Assembly: GCF_000820165.1 (NCBI RefSeq)
Contig: NZ_CDDD01000074.1
Location: 22,015 to 86,014, forward strand
DNA length: 64,000 nucleotides
Direction: 5' to 3'
DNA from: Aeromonas taiwanensis
Lineage (GTDB): Bacteria; Pseudomonadota; Gammaproteobacteria; Enterobacterales; Aeromonadaceae
Positions 56,522 to 64,000 of the stretch are shown in pieces (position 1 is the first letter of the stretch; every line of letters starts with the position of its first letter). Both the position numbers and the translations under genes were made by a program. The notes below the pieces were generated by a model that was given only the letters and a program-made list of their open reading frames with translations, was not told where the DNA came from and made no database searches.

Positions 56522-56881
56522 TCAGTCCAGTCTAACCCAGACAGCGCCCTCATCCAGCCGTACCGGCCAACAGGCGACGCTCAGGGCCGGATCGTCCAGG
56601 CAGCGGCCGTCCATCAGGGCGTAGCGCTGCTTGTAGAGGGGCGAGGCGACCACGGGCTCCCCGCCTGCATCCCCCACCAGGCCGCGCCCCAGCACGGCGA
56701 CGCCGGCCAGGGGGTCCACCCCGTCCAGGGCGTAGACATGCTCCCCGAGGCGAAACAGCGCCAGCACCCTCCCCTCCAGCCAGGCGCTGCGCCCGGCCTG
56801 CTCCGGCAACGCCGCCAGTTCGCATACCCGATGCCAGGCCCCGGTCGCTGACTGCAAGGTCGCTTCTTTTATGTCCCTCAT
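56522..56881 (-). CDS. nirD: Nitrite reductase (NADH) small subunit
   Basis: A 119-residue Rieske-fold protein that accompanies NirB. As expected for NirD, the Rieske Cys/His iron-sulfur ligands are missing (the place of the second pair reads SPLYKQRYALMDGRCLDDP). The start MRDIKEATLQ at 56881 overlaps the nirB stop as ATGA. The long open frame running further upstream is a shadow of nirB. Confidence 0.92.
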   Translation of the reverse strand: MRDIKEATLQSATGAWHRVCELAALPEQAGRSAWLEGRVLALFRLGEHVYALDGVDPLAGVAVLGRGLVGDAGGEPVVASPLYKQRYALMDGRCLDDPALSVACWPVRLDEGAVWVRLD

Positions 56882-59460
56882 ACCACCTCCTTGATAGCGA
56901 TATCCGGCACCCATTGCCCCCGCTCCTCTCGGCGCGGCGGTGTCTCGTCCTCGGGCCGGTTGACGAAGGCCTCGAACAGCTTGAGCTTGTCCGGATCCGC
57001 CAATGTGCTCTTCCACTCGCACTGCCAGGTGCCGACTATCCCCTCCATCATGGCCTCCAGCTCGGCACCGATGCCGAGCCTGTCCTCGATGATCACCGAC
57101 CTGAGGTAGTCGAGTCCCCCCTCCATGTTCTCCATCCAGACCGAGGTGCGCTGCAACCTGTCCCCGGTACGCACATAGAACATCAGCAGCCGGTCGATGT
57201 AGCGGATCAGGGTCTGCTCGTCGAGGTCGGTTGCGAAGAGGTCGGCGTGGCGCGGCCGCATGCCGCCGTTGCCGCACACATAGAGGTTCCAGCCCCGCTC
57301 GGTGGCGATGACGCCGATGTCCTTGCTCTGGGCCTCGGCGCACTCCCGGGTGCAGCCGGAGACCGCAAACTTCAGCTTGTGGGGAGCCCGCAGCCCCTTG
57401 TAGCGGTGCTCTAGGGTCTGGGTCAGGGTCATGGAGTCCTGCACCCCGTAGCGACACCAGGTCGATCCCACACAGGACTTCACGGTGCGCACCGACTTGC
57501 CATAGGCCTGGCCGGTCTCGAAGCCCGCCGCCACCAGCTCGCCCCAGATGGCGGGCAGCTGGTCGACCCGGGCGCCGAAGAGATCGATGCGCTGGCCGCC
57601 GGTGATCTTGGTGTAGAGGCCGTACTTGCGCGCCACCTCGCCGATCGTGATGAGGCCCTCCGGGGTGATCTCCCCCCCCGGAATGCGCGGCACCACCGAG
57701 TAGGTGCCGTCCTTTTGCAGGTTGGCGAGGAAGGCGTCATTGGTGTCTTGCAACGCGCGGTGGGGCTTCTCCAGCACGTGCTCGTTCCAGAGGGACGCCA
57801 GGATGGAGGCCACCGTCGGCTTGCAAATGTCGCACCCCAGCCCCTGGCCGTGCTTGCCCCGCAGCGCCTCGAAGCTCTTCAGCTCGCCCACCCGGGCCAG
57901 GTGATAGAGCTCCTGGCGGCTGTAGGCGAAGTGCTCGCACAACCCCTTGTCCGCCTCCACACCAAGGTCTGCCAGGGTCTGATCCACCACCTGCTTGAGC
58001 AGGTTGCCGCAGCCGCCGCAGCCTGTGCCCGCTTTGGTACAGCTCTTCACCGCCGCCAGCTCATGATTGCCCGCCCGAACGGCGGCCACCACGTCCCCCT
58101 TGCTGACGTTGTGACAGGAGCAGAGGATGGCGCTGTCCGGCAGCACCAGGGGCGCGGGAGCAGCCCCTGCGTCCCCCACCAGCAGGGAGAGCGGCGGCTG
58201 GGGCAGCGCCACCCCGTTCTGGTAGTACTGCAACAGCCGCTCATAGTCGGCCCCGTCCCCCACCAGGATGGCGCCGAGCAGGCGATTGCCCTCGCCGTCG
58301 GTCACCAGCTTCTTGTAGATGCCCTTGATCCTGTCCAGCACCAGCAGCTCCTGGGCGCCGGCGGTGGTGGCATGGGCATCGCCGATGGAGCCCACGTCCA
58401 CCCCCATCAGCTTGAGCTTGGTGGACATGTCGGCCCCGCCAAAGCGGGTCTCGCCGCCGCACAGGCTGGCCACGGCGGCGCGGGCCATCTGGTAGCCGGG
58501 GGCCACCAGGCCAAAGATGCGCCCCTGCCAGAGCGCGCACTCGCCGATGGCGAGGATGGCGGGATCCGAGCTGTGGCAGCCGTCGTCGATGCAGATGCCC
58601 CCGCGCTCCCCGACCGCCAGCCCGGATTGCCGGGCCAGGGTGTCGGCGGGGCGGATCCCCGCCGAGAAGAGCAGCACGTCGGTCTCAATATGAGTACCGT
58701 CCTTGAAGCGCAGGCGGTGGCGGGCCTGCTCCCCCTGCTCGATGCACTCGGTGGCCTTCTCCACCAGCACCTCGACCCCGAGGGCCTGGATCTTGTCCCG
58801 CAGCACGGCGCCGCCGCTCTCGTCGAGCTGCACCGGCATCAGCCTGGGGGCGAACTCCACCACCTGGGTCTTGAGCCCGAGCAGGCGCAGGGCGTTGGCC
58901 GCCTCCAGCCCCAGCAGACCGCCGCCGATGACCACGCCGCTGCGCGCCTGGGCGCAGGCATCGCGGATGGCGGCGAGATCCCCCAGGGTACGGTAGACGA
59001 AGCACCCCTCCCGCTGATGGCCGGGGATGGGGGGCACGAAGGGCACAGAGCCGGTCGCCAGTACCAGGCGGTCGTATGGATACTGCTCGCCACAGGACAG
59101 GGTCAGGGTCCGGCTTTCTCTGTCGAGCACCTCCACCTCGGCCCCCAGTCGCAGGGCGATGCCGTTCTCTTCATACCAGGCGGGATCCGCCATGCGCAGT
59201 GCCTGGGGCGCCTTGCCACCAAACACCTCGGACAGATGCACCCTGTCATAGGCGGCGTCCGGCTCGGCGCCGAACACCGTCACCTCGAACCGGTCGAGAC
59301 CACCGGCCGCCACCAGCTGCTCGACGAAGTGGTGACCCACCATGCCGTTACCCACCACCAGCAGCCGTTGCTTTTCGGCCGTGTCGGCGGAACCACTGTT
59401 CTGGCGACCGAGCAGGTCCATGCCGTCCCCGATCACCCACTGTTGCTCTTTGTCAGTCAT
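56878..59460 (-). CDS. nirB: Nitrite reductase (NADH) large subunit
   Basis: A cytosolic siroheme enzyme reducing nitrite to ammonium with NADH. The 860-residue product has an FAD/NAD-binding region (LLVVGNGMVGHHFVEQL, VVIGGGLLGLEAANAL), a BFD-like [2Fe-2S] cysteine set (CSCHNVSKGD, TKAGTGCGGC), and the siroheme/4Fe-4S cysteines KSCVGSTWCRYG and SGCTRECAEAQ in the C-terminal third. The N-terminus is about 15 residues longer than E. coli NirB; AAGGAAGAG precedes the ATG at 59460. Linked here to a nitrate ABC transporter, it serves assimilation. Confidence 0.96.
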   Translation of the reverse strand: MTDKEQQWVIGDGMDLLGRQNSGSADTAEKQRLLVVGNGMVGHHFVEQLVAAGGLDRFEVTVFGAEPDAAYDRVHLSEVFGGKAPQALRMADPAWYEENGIALRLGAEVEVLDRESRTLTLSCGEQYPYDRLVLATGSVPFVPPIPGHQREGCFVYRTLGDLAAIRDACAQARSGVVIGGGLLGLEAANALRLLGLKTQVVEFAPRLMPVQLDESGGAVLRDKIQALGVEVLVEKATECIEQGEQARHRLRFKDGTHIETDVLLFSAGIRPADTLARQSGLAVGERGGICIDDGCHSSDPAILAIGECALWQGRIFGLVAPGYQMARAAVASLCGGETRFGGADMSTKLKLMGVDVGSIGDAHATTAGAQELLVLDRIKGIYKKLVTDGEGNRLLGAILVGDGADYERLLQYYQNGVALPQPPLSLLVGDAGAAPAPLVLPDSAILCSCHNVSKGDVVAAVRAGNHELAAVKSCTKAGTGCGGCGNLLKQVVDQTLADLGVEADKGLCEHFAYSRQELYHLARVGELKSFEALRGKHGQGLGCDICKPTVASILASLWNEHVLEKPHRALQDTNDAFLANLQKDGTYSVVPRIPGGEITPEGLITIGEVARKYGLYTKITGGQRIDLFGARVDQLPAIWGELVAAGFETGQAYGKSVRTVKSCVGSTWCRYGVQDSMTLTQTLEHRYKGLRAPHKLKFAVSGCTRECAEAQSKDIGVIATERGWNLYVCGNGGMRPRHADLFATDLDEQTLIRYIDRLLMFYVRTGDRLQRTSVWMENMEGGLDYLRSVIIEDRLGIGAELEAMMEGIVGTWQCEWKSTLADPDKLKLFEAFVNRPEDETPPRREERGQWVPDIAIKEVV

Positions 59461-59487
59461 GTCTCTCTTCCTTGAATCCGGTGGGGC

Positions 59488-60309
59488 TCAGGCGCGCAGC
59501 TTGCTGCGCACCTGCCCGGCTGCCTTGAGGGGGGTCACCTTGCGCTGCTTCTCGTAGAGGAAGCGCAGCACCTGCTGGCGCAGCTTGTGATAGTGGGGGT
59601 CATCCGCCAGGGCGACCCTGTCTCTGGGCCTTGGCAGGTCGACGGTCAGGATCTCCCCGACGGTGGCACTGGGGCCATTGGTCATCATGACGATGCGATC
59701 GGAGAGCAGCACCGCCTCGTCCACGTCGTGGGTGATCATGATGACGGTGTTGCCAAGCTCCGCCTGAATCGCCATCAGGGCATCCTGCAGATGGGCCCGG
59801 GTCAGGGCATCGAGGGCGCCGAACGGCTCGTCCATCAGCAGCACCTTGGGGGAGAGTGACAAGGCGCGGGCGATGCCGACCCGCTGCTTCATCCCCCCCG
59901 ACAGCTCGTGGGGCATCTTCTGGCTGGCGTGATCCATCTGCACCAGGGAGAGGTAGTAGTCCACCCGCTCCGCCACCGCCCGCTTGTTTGGCTCCACCTG
60001 GCCCACCGCCAGCGCCACGTTCTGCTGGACGCTGAGCCAGGGCAGCAGGGCGTGGTTCTGGAACACCATGGCCCGCTCCGGCCCCGGGCCCGCCACCTCG
60101 CGGCCATCGAGGATGATGCCCCCCAGGGTCGGCTCCAGCAGCCCGGCCACCAGGTTGAGCACGGTGCTCTTGCCACAGCCCGAGTGGCCGATGAGGGAGA
60201 CGAACTCCCCCTTCTCGATGCGCAGGTTGACCCGGCTGAGGGCCTCGAAGCGCCCCTGCTCCGTCTCGAACGAGATGCCGACGTCGCTTATCTCCAGATA
60301 ACTCTTCAT
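59488..60309 (-). CDS. nrtD: Nitrate/nitrite ABC transporter ATPase
   Basis: A 273-residue ATP-binding subunit of the NrtD/NasD/SsuB-like family. Walker A GHSGCGKST (about residue 39), signature LSGGMKQRVG, Walker B VLLMDEPFGALD and switch His in MITHDVDEA are all present. It lies between the permease and nirB, 27 bp before the latter, completing nrtA-nrtB-nrtD-nirB-nirD. Confidence 0.93.
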   Translation of the reverse strand: MKSYLEISDVGISFETEQGRFEALSRVNLRIEKGEFVSLIGHSGCGKSTVLNLVAGLLEPTLGGIILDGREVAGPGPERAMVFQNHALLPWLSVQQNVALAVGQVEPNKRAVAERVDYYLSLVQMDHASQKMPHELSGGMKQRVGIARALSLSPKVLLMDEPFGALDALTRAHLQDALMAIQAELGNTVIMITHDVDEAVLLSDRIVMMTNGPSATVGEILTVDLPRPRDRVALADDPHYHKLRQQVLRFLYEKQRKVTPLKAAGQVRSKLRA

Positions 60310-60342
60310 TGGCTCTTCTCCTGCCTGAATAGGAATGTGGTT

Positions 60343-60468
60343 AACGCAGTACCTGGCGCTTGTCCTGAAGCAGACCCACTGCTGCAGGACCTGTACTGCC
60401 CGGGTTCTCTCGCAGCGTCGTCAACGCAATACCTGACGCTTGTCCCAGGACAGCCACTGCTGCAGGGC
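60343..60468. repeat. 80-bp-period duplication of the nrtB 3' end
   Basis: The last 45 bp of nrtB (60423-60468, AACGCAATACCTGACGCTTG on the plus strand) recur in diverged form at 60343-60388 (AACGCAGTACCTGGCGCTTG), followed in both by ...CACTGCTGCAGG. An out-of-frame readthrough of the extra copy again ends DKRQVLR, like the real permease C-terminus. The copy lies between nrtB and nrtD. Confidence 0.85.
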
Positions 60469-61383
60469 GAGCATGCCCCTGTCCAGGGCGCAGCCGATGA
60501 GGCCTATGGTGATGACCGCCACCATGATGCGGGCCAGGGACGAGGCGCCGCCGCTCTGGAACTCGTCCCACACGAACTTGCCGAGCCCCGGGTTCTGGGC
60601 CAGCATCTCCGCCGCGATCAGCACCATCCAGGCCACCCCCAGGGACAGGCGCAGGCCGGTGAAGATCATGGGCAGGGCCCCGGGCAAGACGATGCGCCGC
60701 ACATGGGTCACGAACGACAGCTGCAACACCCGGCTGACGTTGTGCAGGTCCCGGTCCAGCCCCGCCACTCCGACTGCCGTGTTGATCAGGGTCGGCCAGA
60801 GGGAACAGAGGGTCACCGTCAGGGCCGAGGTGAGGAAGGACTTGGCGAGCCAGGGGGCGGGACTGGCATAGAGCGCGCTCACCACTAGCGTGATCAGGGG
60901 CAGCCAGGCCAGGGGGGAGACCGGCTTGAGCAGCTGGATCACCGGATTGGCGGCGCGATAGAGCCCCTGGTTCATGCCAAGCAGCACCCCGCACGGGATG
61001 GCGATCAGGGTCGCGAGGCCAAAGCCGCACAGCACGGTGAGCAGGCTGGTCCCAATCTGATCGAAGAAGGTGGGGCGCCCGGTGTAGGGGCGCAGCTTCA
61101 CCTCGGCCGACGGATCCTCCGCCAGCCTTGCGGCGTTGCGCGCCTGCTGGCGTTCGAGGAAGGCCGCCGCCTTCTCCCGCTCCTGCAGGTGCTCCTGCCC
61201 GAGGGACCAGAGCTGGCTGGCGGTGGCGATCGGCCCGGGCAGGGTGCCCAGACTGGTCTGCACCTGGCTGGCCCCCCACTGCCAGAGGCCGAGGAAGAGC
61301 AGCACGCCCATCAGGGGCTGCACCAGGGTTTTCCAATCCATGATTCTCCACTGGTATCGTTTCATTGCGCGCTCCTTGCTCAT
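60421..61383 (-). CDS. nrtB: Nitrate/nitrite ABC transporter permease
   Basis: A 320-residue inner-membrane permease of the NrtB/SsuC type with six hydrophobic segments (LVQPLMGVLLFLGLWQWGA, LLTVLCGFGLATLIAIPCGV and others) and a coupling-helix region (GLDRDLHNVSRVLQLSFV). The start at 61383 overlaps the nrtA stop as ATGA. Its 3' end is intact (KRQVLR) and has a partial second copy just downstream. Confidence 0.92.
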   Translation of the reverse strand: MSKERAMKRYQWRIMDWKTLVQPLMGVLLFLGLWQWGASQVQTSLGTLPGPIATASQLWSLGQEHLQEREKAAAFLERQQARNAARLAEDPSAEVKLRPYTGRPTFFDQIGTSLLTVLCGFGLATLIAIPCGVLLGMNQGLYRAANPVIQLLKPVSPLAWLPLITLVVSALYASPAPWLAKSFLTSALTVTLCSLWPTLINTAVGVAGLDRDLHNVSRVLQLSFVTHVRRIVLPGALPMIFTGLRLSLGVAWMVLIAAEMLAQNPGLGKFVWDEFQSGGASSLARIMVAVITIGLIGCALDRGMLALQQWLSWDKRQVLR

Positions 61384-62738
61384 TGCACCCGCTCATCGCC
61401 CTTGAGGCCGATGGCGAACTGCTGCAGATAGGCGTTGGGGTGGCGGCCGTCATAGATGAGGCCGTCGATGAAGCCATCCTGGGGGCCGCGATAACCCTGC
61501 TCGCTGGCAAAGTCGGGGAAGTCCTGCGCCTTGAGCTTGCCCTCGGCGATGAGGGCCTCCGCCGCCTGGCGATAGACGTCCGGTCGATAGACCGCCTTGG
61601 CCACCTGCTCGAACCAGGCGTCCGGCTTGGCCTCGGGGATCTGGCCCCAGCGCCGCATCTGGGTCAGGTACCAAATGGCGTCGGAGTAGTAGGGATAGGT
61701 GGCGTGATGGCGGAAGAAGACGTTGAAATCCGGCACCTGGCGCTTGTCCCCCCTGGCGTACTCGAAGGTGCCCGTCATGGAGTTCGCGATCACCTGCTCG
61801 TCCGCCCCCACGTACTCGGGTTTGGCCAGCAGCTTGGCCGCCTCGCGCCGGTTGCCGTTCTGCTCCGCATCCAGCCACCAGGCCGCCCGCAGCAGCGCCT
61901 TCACCAGCCGGACATGAGTGTTGGGGTGGCGCTCGGCCCACTCCCGGGTGACGCCGAACACCTTCTCCGGGTTGTTGCGCCAGATCTCGTGATCCGTGAT
62001 GACGGGCACCCCTATGCCCTTGGCGACCGCCTGCTGGTTCCAGGGCTCGCCCACGCTGTAGCCGGCGATGGTGCCCGCCTCCAGGGTGGCGGGCATCTGG
62101 GGCGGCGGCGTCACCGACAGCAGCACATCCGCCTGGCGCTGACCCGAGTTGTCGCCCAGCTTGGGCGCATAGAAGCCGGGGTGCAGGCCGCCTGCCGCCA
62201 GCCAGTACCTGAGCTCGTAGTTGTGGGGGGAGACGGGGAACACCATCCCCATGTTGAAGGGCTTGCCCGCCTGGCGGTAGTCCGCCACCACGGGCTTGAG
62301 GGCGGCGGCGCTCACCGGGGCCGGCGCCTGACCCGCCTGTGGCCTGGGCAGCTGGGGCGCCATGGCGGCCCAGACGCTGTTGGCCACCGTGATGGCGTTG
62401 CCGTTGAGATCCATGGCAAACGCCGTCACCAGCTCGGCCTGGGTGCCGATGCCGATGTGGGCGGCCAGGGGCTGGCCCGCCAGCATCTGGGCGCCATCCA
62501 GCTCGCCGTCTATCACCCGATCCAGCAGGATCTTCCAGTTTGCCTGGGCCTCCAGGGTGACATAGAGCCCCTCGTCCTCGAAATAGCCCCGCTCGTAGGC
62601 CACCGCCAGCGGCGCCATGTCGGTCAGCTTGATGAAGCCGAGCCTGAGCTCCTCCTGCTCGGGGGCACCCACCGCGGCCAGCGCCGGCAGCGACAGCGCC
62701 ACCAGCAGCAATCCCGCACATCCTTGTCGTCCGTTCAT
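61380..62738 (-). CDS. nrtA: Nitrate/nitrite-binding protein of ABC transporter
   Basis: A 452-residue extracytoplasmic solute-binding protein of the NrtA/NasF family. A signal peptide (MNGRQGCAGLLLVALSLPALA) precedes LRLGFIKLTDMAPLAVAYER, which resembles the NrtA nitrate-binding core; AGYSVGEPWNQQAVAKG is a second family mark. No lipobox is present. The presence of a signal peptide argues for a transporter subunit rather than the cytosolic nitrate sensor NasS, which has the same fold. Confidence 0.9.
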   Translation of the reverse strand: MNGRQGCAGLLLVALSLPALAAVGAPEQEELRLGFIKLTDMAPLAVAYERGYFEDEGLYVTLEAQANWKILLDRVIDGELDGAQMLAGQPLAAHIGIGTQAELVTAFAMDLNGNAITVANSVWAAMAPQLPRPQAGQAPAPVSAAALKPVVADYRQAGKPFNMGMVFPVSPHNYELRYWLAAGGLHPGFYAPKLGDNSGQRQADVLLSVTPPPQMPATLEAGTIAGYSVGEPWNQQAVAKGIGVPVITDHEIWRNNPEKVFGVTREWAERHPNTHVRLVKALLRAAWWLDAEQNGNRREAAKLLAKPEYVGADEQVIANSMTGTFEYARGDKRQVPDFNVFFRHHATYPYYSDAIWYLTQMRRWGQIPEAKPDAWFEQVAKAVYRPDVYRQAAEALIAEGKLKAQDFPDFASEQGYRGPQDGFIDGLIYDGRHPNAYLQQFAIGLKGDERVQ

Positions 62739-62952
62739 TCCAGTCCCTCGCTCGGTTCACTCTTCCCGGCGGTCGCGCCGCGCTCTCAGGGATTGCAGCG
62801 CCACCTCGTTGCAGCGCTGCGACCCGACAGGCGAGTCGCGACCAAAAAAAAGCCCCACCGATCCGGGATCGGTGGGGCTTCTTTGCCCTGTTGCGGAGGA
62901 ATGGCCATATGGCCCTTCCCTGCCCGCTGTCTCTTCACTTGCTATCGTGTAT
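62739..62952 (-). promoter_or_regulatory. Attenuator leader of the nrt-nir operon with ANTAR-type hairpin
   Basis: On the minus strand, GGGC-AAAGAA-GCCC (62888 to 62875) forms a hairpin whose six-base loop has A at position 1 and G at position 4, the signature of ANTAR-protein targets. Its 3' arm is the start of the 5' arm of the leader terminator at 62843-62880, so the two structures exclude each other. A weaker first hairpin (CAC-G-ATAGCA-A-GTG, again an A1/G4 hexaloop) lies near the predicted transcript start. The ANTAR protein is encoded just upstream. Confidence 0.7.
62843..62880 (-). terminator. Leader terminator (attenuator) before nrtA
   Basis: A 14-bp stem (AAGCCCCACCGATC / GATCGGTGGGGCTT) followed on the minus strand by eight Ts, about 105 nt before the nrtA start. 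Since it stands between the promoter and the first gene, it must be relieved for expression. Confidence 0.93.
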
Positions 62953-62960
62953 TCGGTTAT

Positions 62961-62977
62961 TCACTTTCCGTGCCAGC
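62961..62977 (-). promoter_or_regulatory. Sigma-54-like promoter of the nrt-nir operon
   Basis: The minus strand reads CTGGCACGGAAAGTGAA. The -24 element TGGCACG is perfect; the -12 element is GTGA rather than TTGC, so the match is good but not complete. The predicted start (about 62950) gives a leader of about 210 nt, the arrangement of the Klebsiella nasF operon (sigma-54 promoter plus transcription-antiterminated leader). Confidence 0.5.
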
Positions 62978-63086
62978 TCTGCCAGGGCCCGCCAGACGGG
63001 CTTTCGCCCCTCCCATCTCGCCCTCGCCACCCCGAATTTGCCTCAATTAGGCGCAACTGCACCAAAACGGTTGGGCACCGGGACAC

Positions 63087-63671
63087 TCAGGCAGGCAATG
63101 CCTGCAGCAATTGCTGCGCGAGCTCCCCCAGGCTCAGGTGGCGGTTCATGGCGGTGCTGCGCATCAGGCGGTAGGCCTGTTCCTCGTCCAGCCCCTGATG
63201 GCGCATCAGGCGCCCCTTGGCCTGCTCGATGAGCCGCCGCTCCACCAGCTTCTGGCGCAGCTCGCTCTCGGTCTGCTGCAGGGCCTGTACCATGGCGAGC
63301 TGGCTGCGGGCGAGGCGCAGCCACTGCTCCACCGGCTCCCGCTCACCGCAAGGGTGGGGCACCAGCAGCACTCCCTGCTGCAACAGGGCGAGCTGGGTGT
63401 CGCCCCCGAGCCGCTCGCAGAACAGCAGGCGCGGCAGACCGGGCCAGAGGGAGAGACCGAGGCGCACCTCGGCGCCGAATTGGCGGCAACTGATGATGAG
63501 GGCGTCCCCCTGATCCGTCGGCGTCAGCAACTGGCGGCTGTCGAGGATCCTGGGCTGATGGCCGTAATGGCTGACCAGCAGGGCCAGGCGGTTGGCCTGA
63601 CCCGGTTCGTCGGCGTGGATCAGCAGGCGGGAAGCGGGGCCATCCTGGCCCCGGGGGGAAAACGTAGTCAT
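63087..63671 (-). CDS. nasT: ANTAR-domain antiterminator, NasT type
   Basis: A 194-residue protein with an N-terminal degenerate response-regulator-like domain (RLLIHADEPGQANRLALLVS; no canonical phospho-Asp) and a C-terminal ANTAR RNA-binding domain (about 130-190: ERRLIEQAKGRLMRHQGLDE, EQAYRLMRSTAMNRHLSLGE). NasT proteins prevent termination in nitrate-assimilation leaders by binding hexaloop hairpins, usually held inactive by NasS without nitrate. The start at 63671 has AAGGAG five bases upstream. No nasS is visible, so it may be outside the window. Confidence 0.88.
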   Translation of the reverse strand: MTTFSPRGQDGPASRLLIHADEPGQANRLALLVSHYGHQPRILDSRQLLTPTDQGDALIISCRQFGAEVRLGLSLWPGLPRLLFCERLGGDTQLALLQQGVLLVPHPCGEREPVEQWLRLARSQLAMVQALQQTESELRQKLVERRLIEQAKGRLMRHQGLDEEQAYRLMRSTAMNRHLSLGELAQQLLQALPA

Positions 63672-63795
63672 GGCACTCCTTGCCAACGGCTATTGCGATT
63701 CATCTGGTAAAAGTGCCGCAACATGAAGGCCAACTCTTTGAATCTACCTCTTTTTTATCTATCTGGAGGTAGTGGGGGTAGAGGGGACAGGGCCC

Positions 63796-64000
63796 TCAGG
63801 CCACCCGTTCCAGTGCCTGGTTCAGCAGGGCCTGCAGCTCGGTGCGCAGCCGCACCACCTCCCCCATGATGATCAGCACCGGGCTCTGGCCCAGCAGGGC
63901 ACTTGCCGCCTCTTCCAGCGCCTCCAGCCGGGTGTGATGCACCTGCTGGCGCGCACTGCAGCCGGCGACCACCAGCGCCACCGGCAGATCCCCGCAGGCC
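63796..64000 (-). CDS. cobA: Uroporphyrinogen-III C-methyltransferase, C-terminal fragment (cut by window edge)
   Basis: The last 67 codons of a SUMT-type methyltransferase (PVALVVAGCSARQQVHHTRL, SPVLIIMGEVVRLR), which makes precorrin-2 for siroheme. The gene continues beyond 64000. Its place beside the nas genes and the siroheme need of NirB and CysI fit this identity; a fused CysG-type siroheme synthase cannot be excluded. The 124-bp gap to nasT (63672-63795) holds the nasT promoter. Confidence 0.82.
   Translation of the reverse strand, partial: ACGDLPVALVVAGCSARQQVHHTRLEALEEAASALLGQSPVLIIMGEVVRLRTELQALLNQALERVA

Noticed and set aside
61380..62738. nrtA product as the nitrate sensor NasS
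   Set aside because: It has a clear signal peptide and is followed by the permease and ATPase genes; NasS is cytosolic.

Overview
This window looks like a chromosomal segment of a high-GC gammaproteobacterium, most probably an Aeromonas. The inference rests on GC-rich coding DNA, enterobacterial/Vibrio-type core genes (ydjA, fadH, sppA, ansA, yeaC, gltS, prfB with its programmed frameshift, lysS, cysJIH, folA, yjjPB, nirBD) and families common in Aeromonadales (DUF2989, DUF3135, long-form GAPDH). Species cannot be read from the sequence. No rRNA, tRNA, CRISPR array, prophage or complete insertion sequence was seen.

Layout. 1-6.9 kb: prmA, then a catabolic operon eat-eutB-eutC behind a near-consensus sigma-54 promoter, followed by a hydroxyacid dehydrogenase and a hexapeptide acetyltransferase. 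6.9-10.5 kb: a duplicated intergenic element, ydjA, and a large autotransporter-like protein with 14 proline-rich repeats. 10.7-21.3 kb: fadH with a PsrA-like operator, sppA, a NUDIX hydrolase and a DUF2989 lipoprotein, a long-form GAPDH, yeaC, ansA and gltS. 21.4-27.2 kb: a chemoreceptor with an amino-acid-type dCache domain, prfB, lysS, and a phzF-family gene cut by an in-frame TAG. 27.3-35.8 kb: the sulfite-reduction operon cysJIH, folA, the dicarboxylate-exporter pair yjjB/yjjP with a 122-bp tandem duplication between them, a DUF3135 gene, mog and a small secreted protein.

35.9-52.8 kb is the main accessory region: an aryl polyene (APE) pigment cluster. Eighteen tightly overlapping minus-strand genes, in the order known for apeC to apeR with one extra aromatic-amino-acid ammonia-lyase-family gene, face two plus-strand genes (lipoprotein and methyltransferase, apeA/apeB-like). 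Together they encode starter supply and activation (ammonia-lyase, ApeH), two ACPs, ketosynthases, ketoreductase and dehydratases for polyene extension, and glycosyl/acyltransferases, a thioesterase, a LolA-like protein, an MMPL exporter and lipoproteins for attachment and delivery to the outer membrane.

52.8-64 kb: a tiny 11-residue-repeat lipoprotein, a periplasmic alpha-carbonic anhydrase, pseudouridine catabolism (psuK-psuG) with two upstream palindromes, and a nitrate/nitrite assimilation operon (nrtA-nrtB-nrtD-nirB-nirD). The last is preceded by a sigma-54-like promoter and an RNA leader whose terminator can be replaced by an ANTAR-type hexaloop hairpin; the gene just upstream encodes the matching ANTAR antiterminator (NasT-like), and the end of a siroheme-pathway methyltransferase gene follows.

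The most interesting points are the ammonia-lyase-equipped APE cluster (unusual Phe-His selectivity pair), the complete NasT-type attenuator, the sigma-54 control of the eut operon, the repeat-rich autotransporter, and three separate short-range duplications lying just past gene ends.
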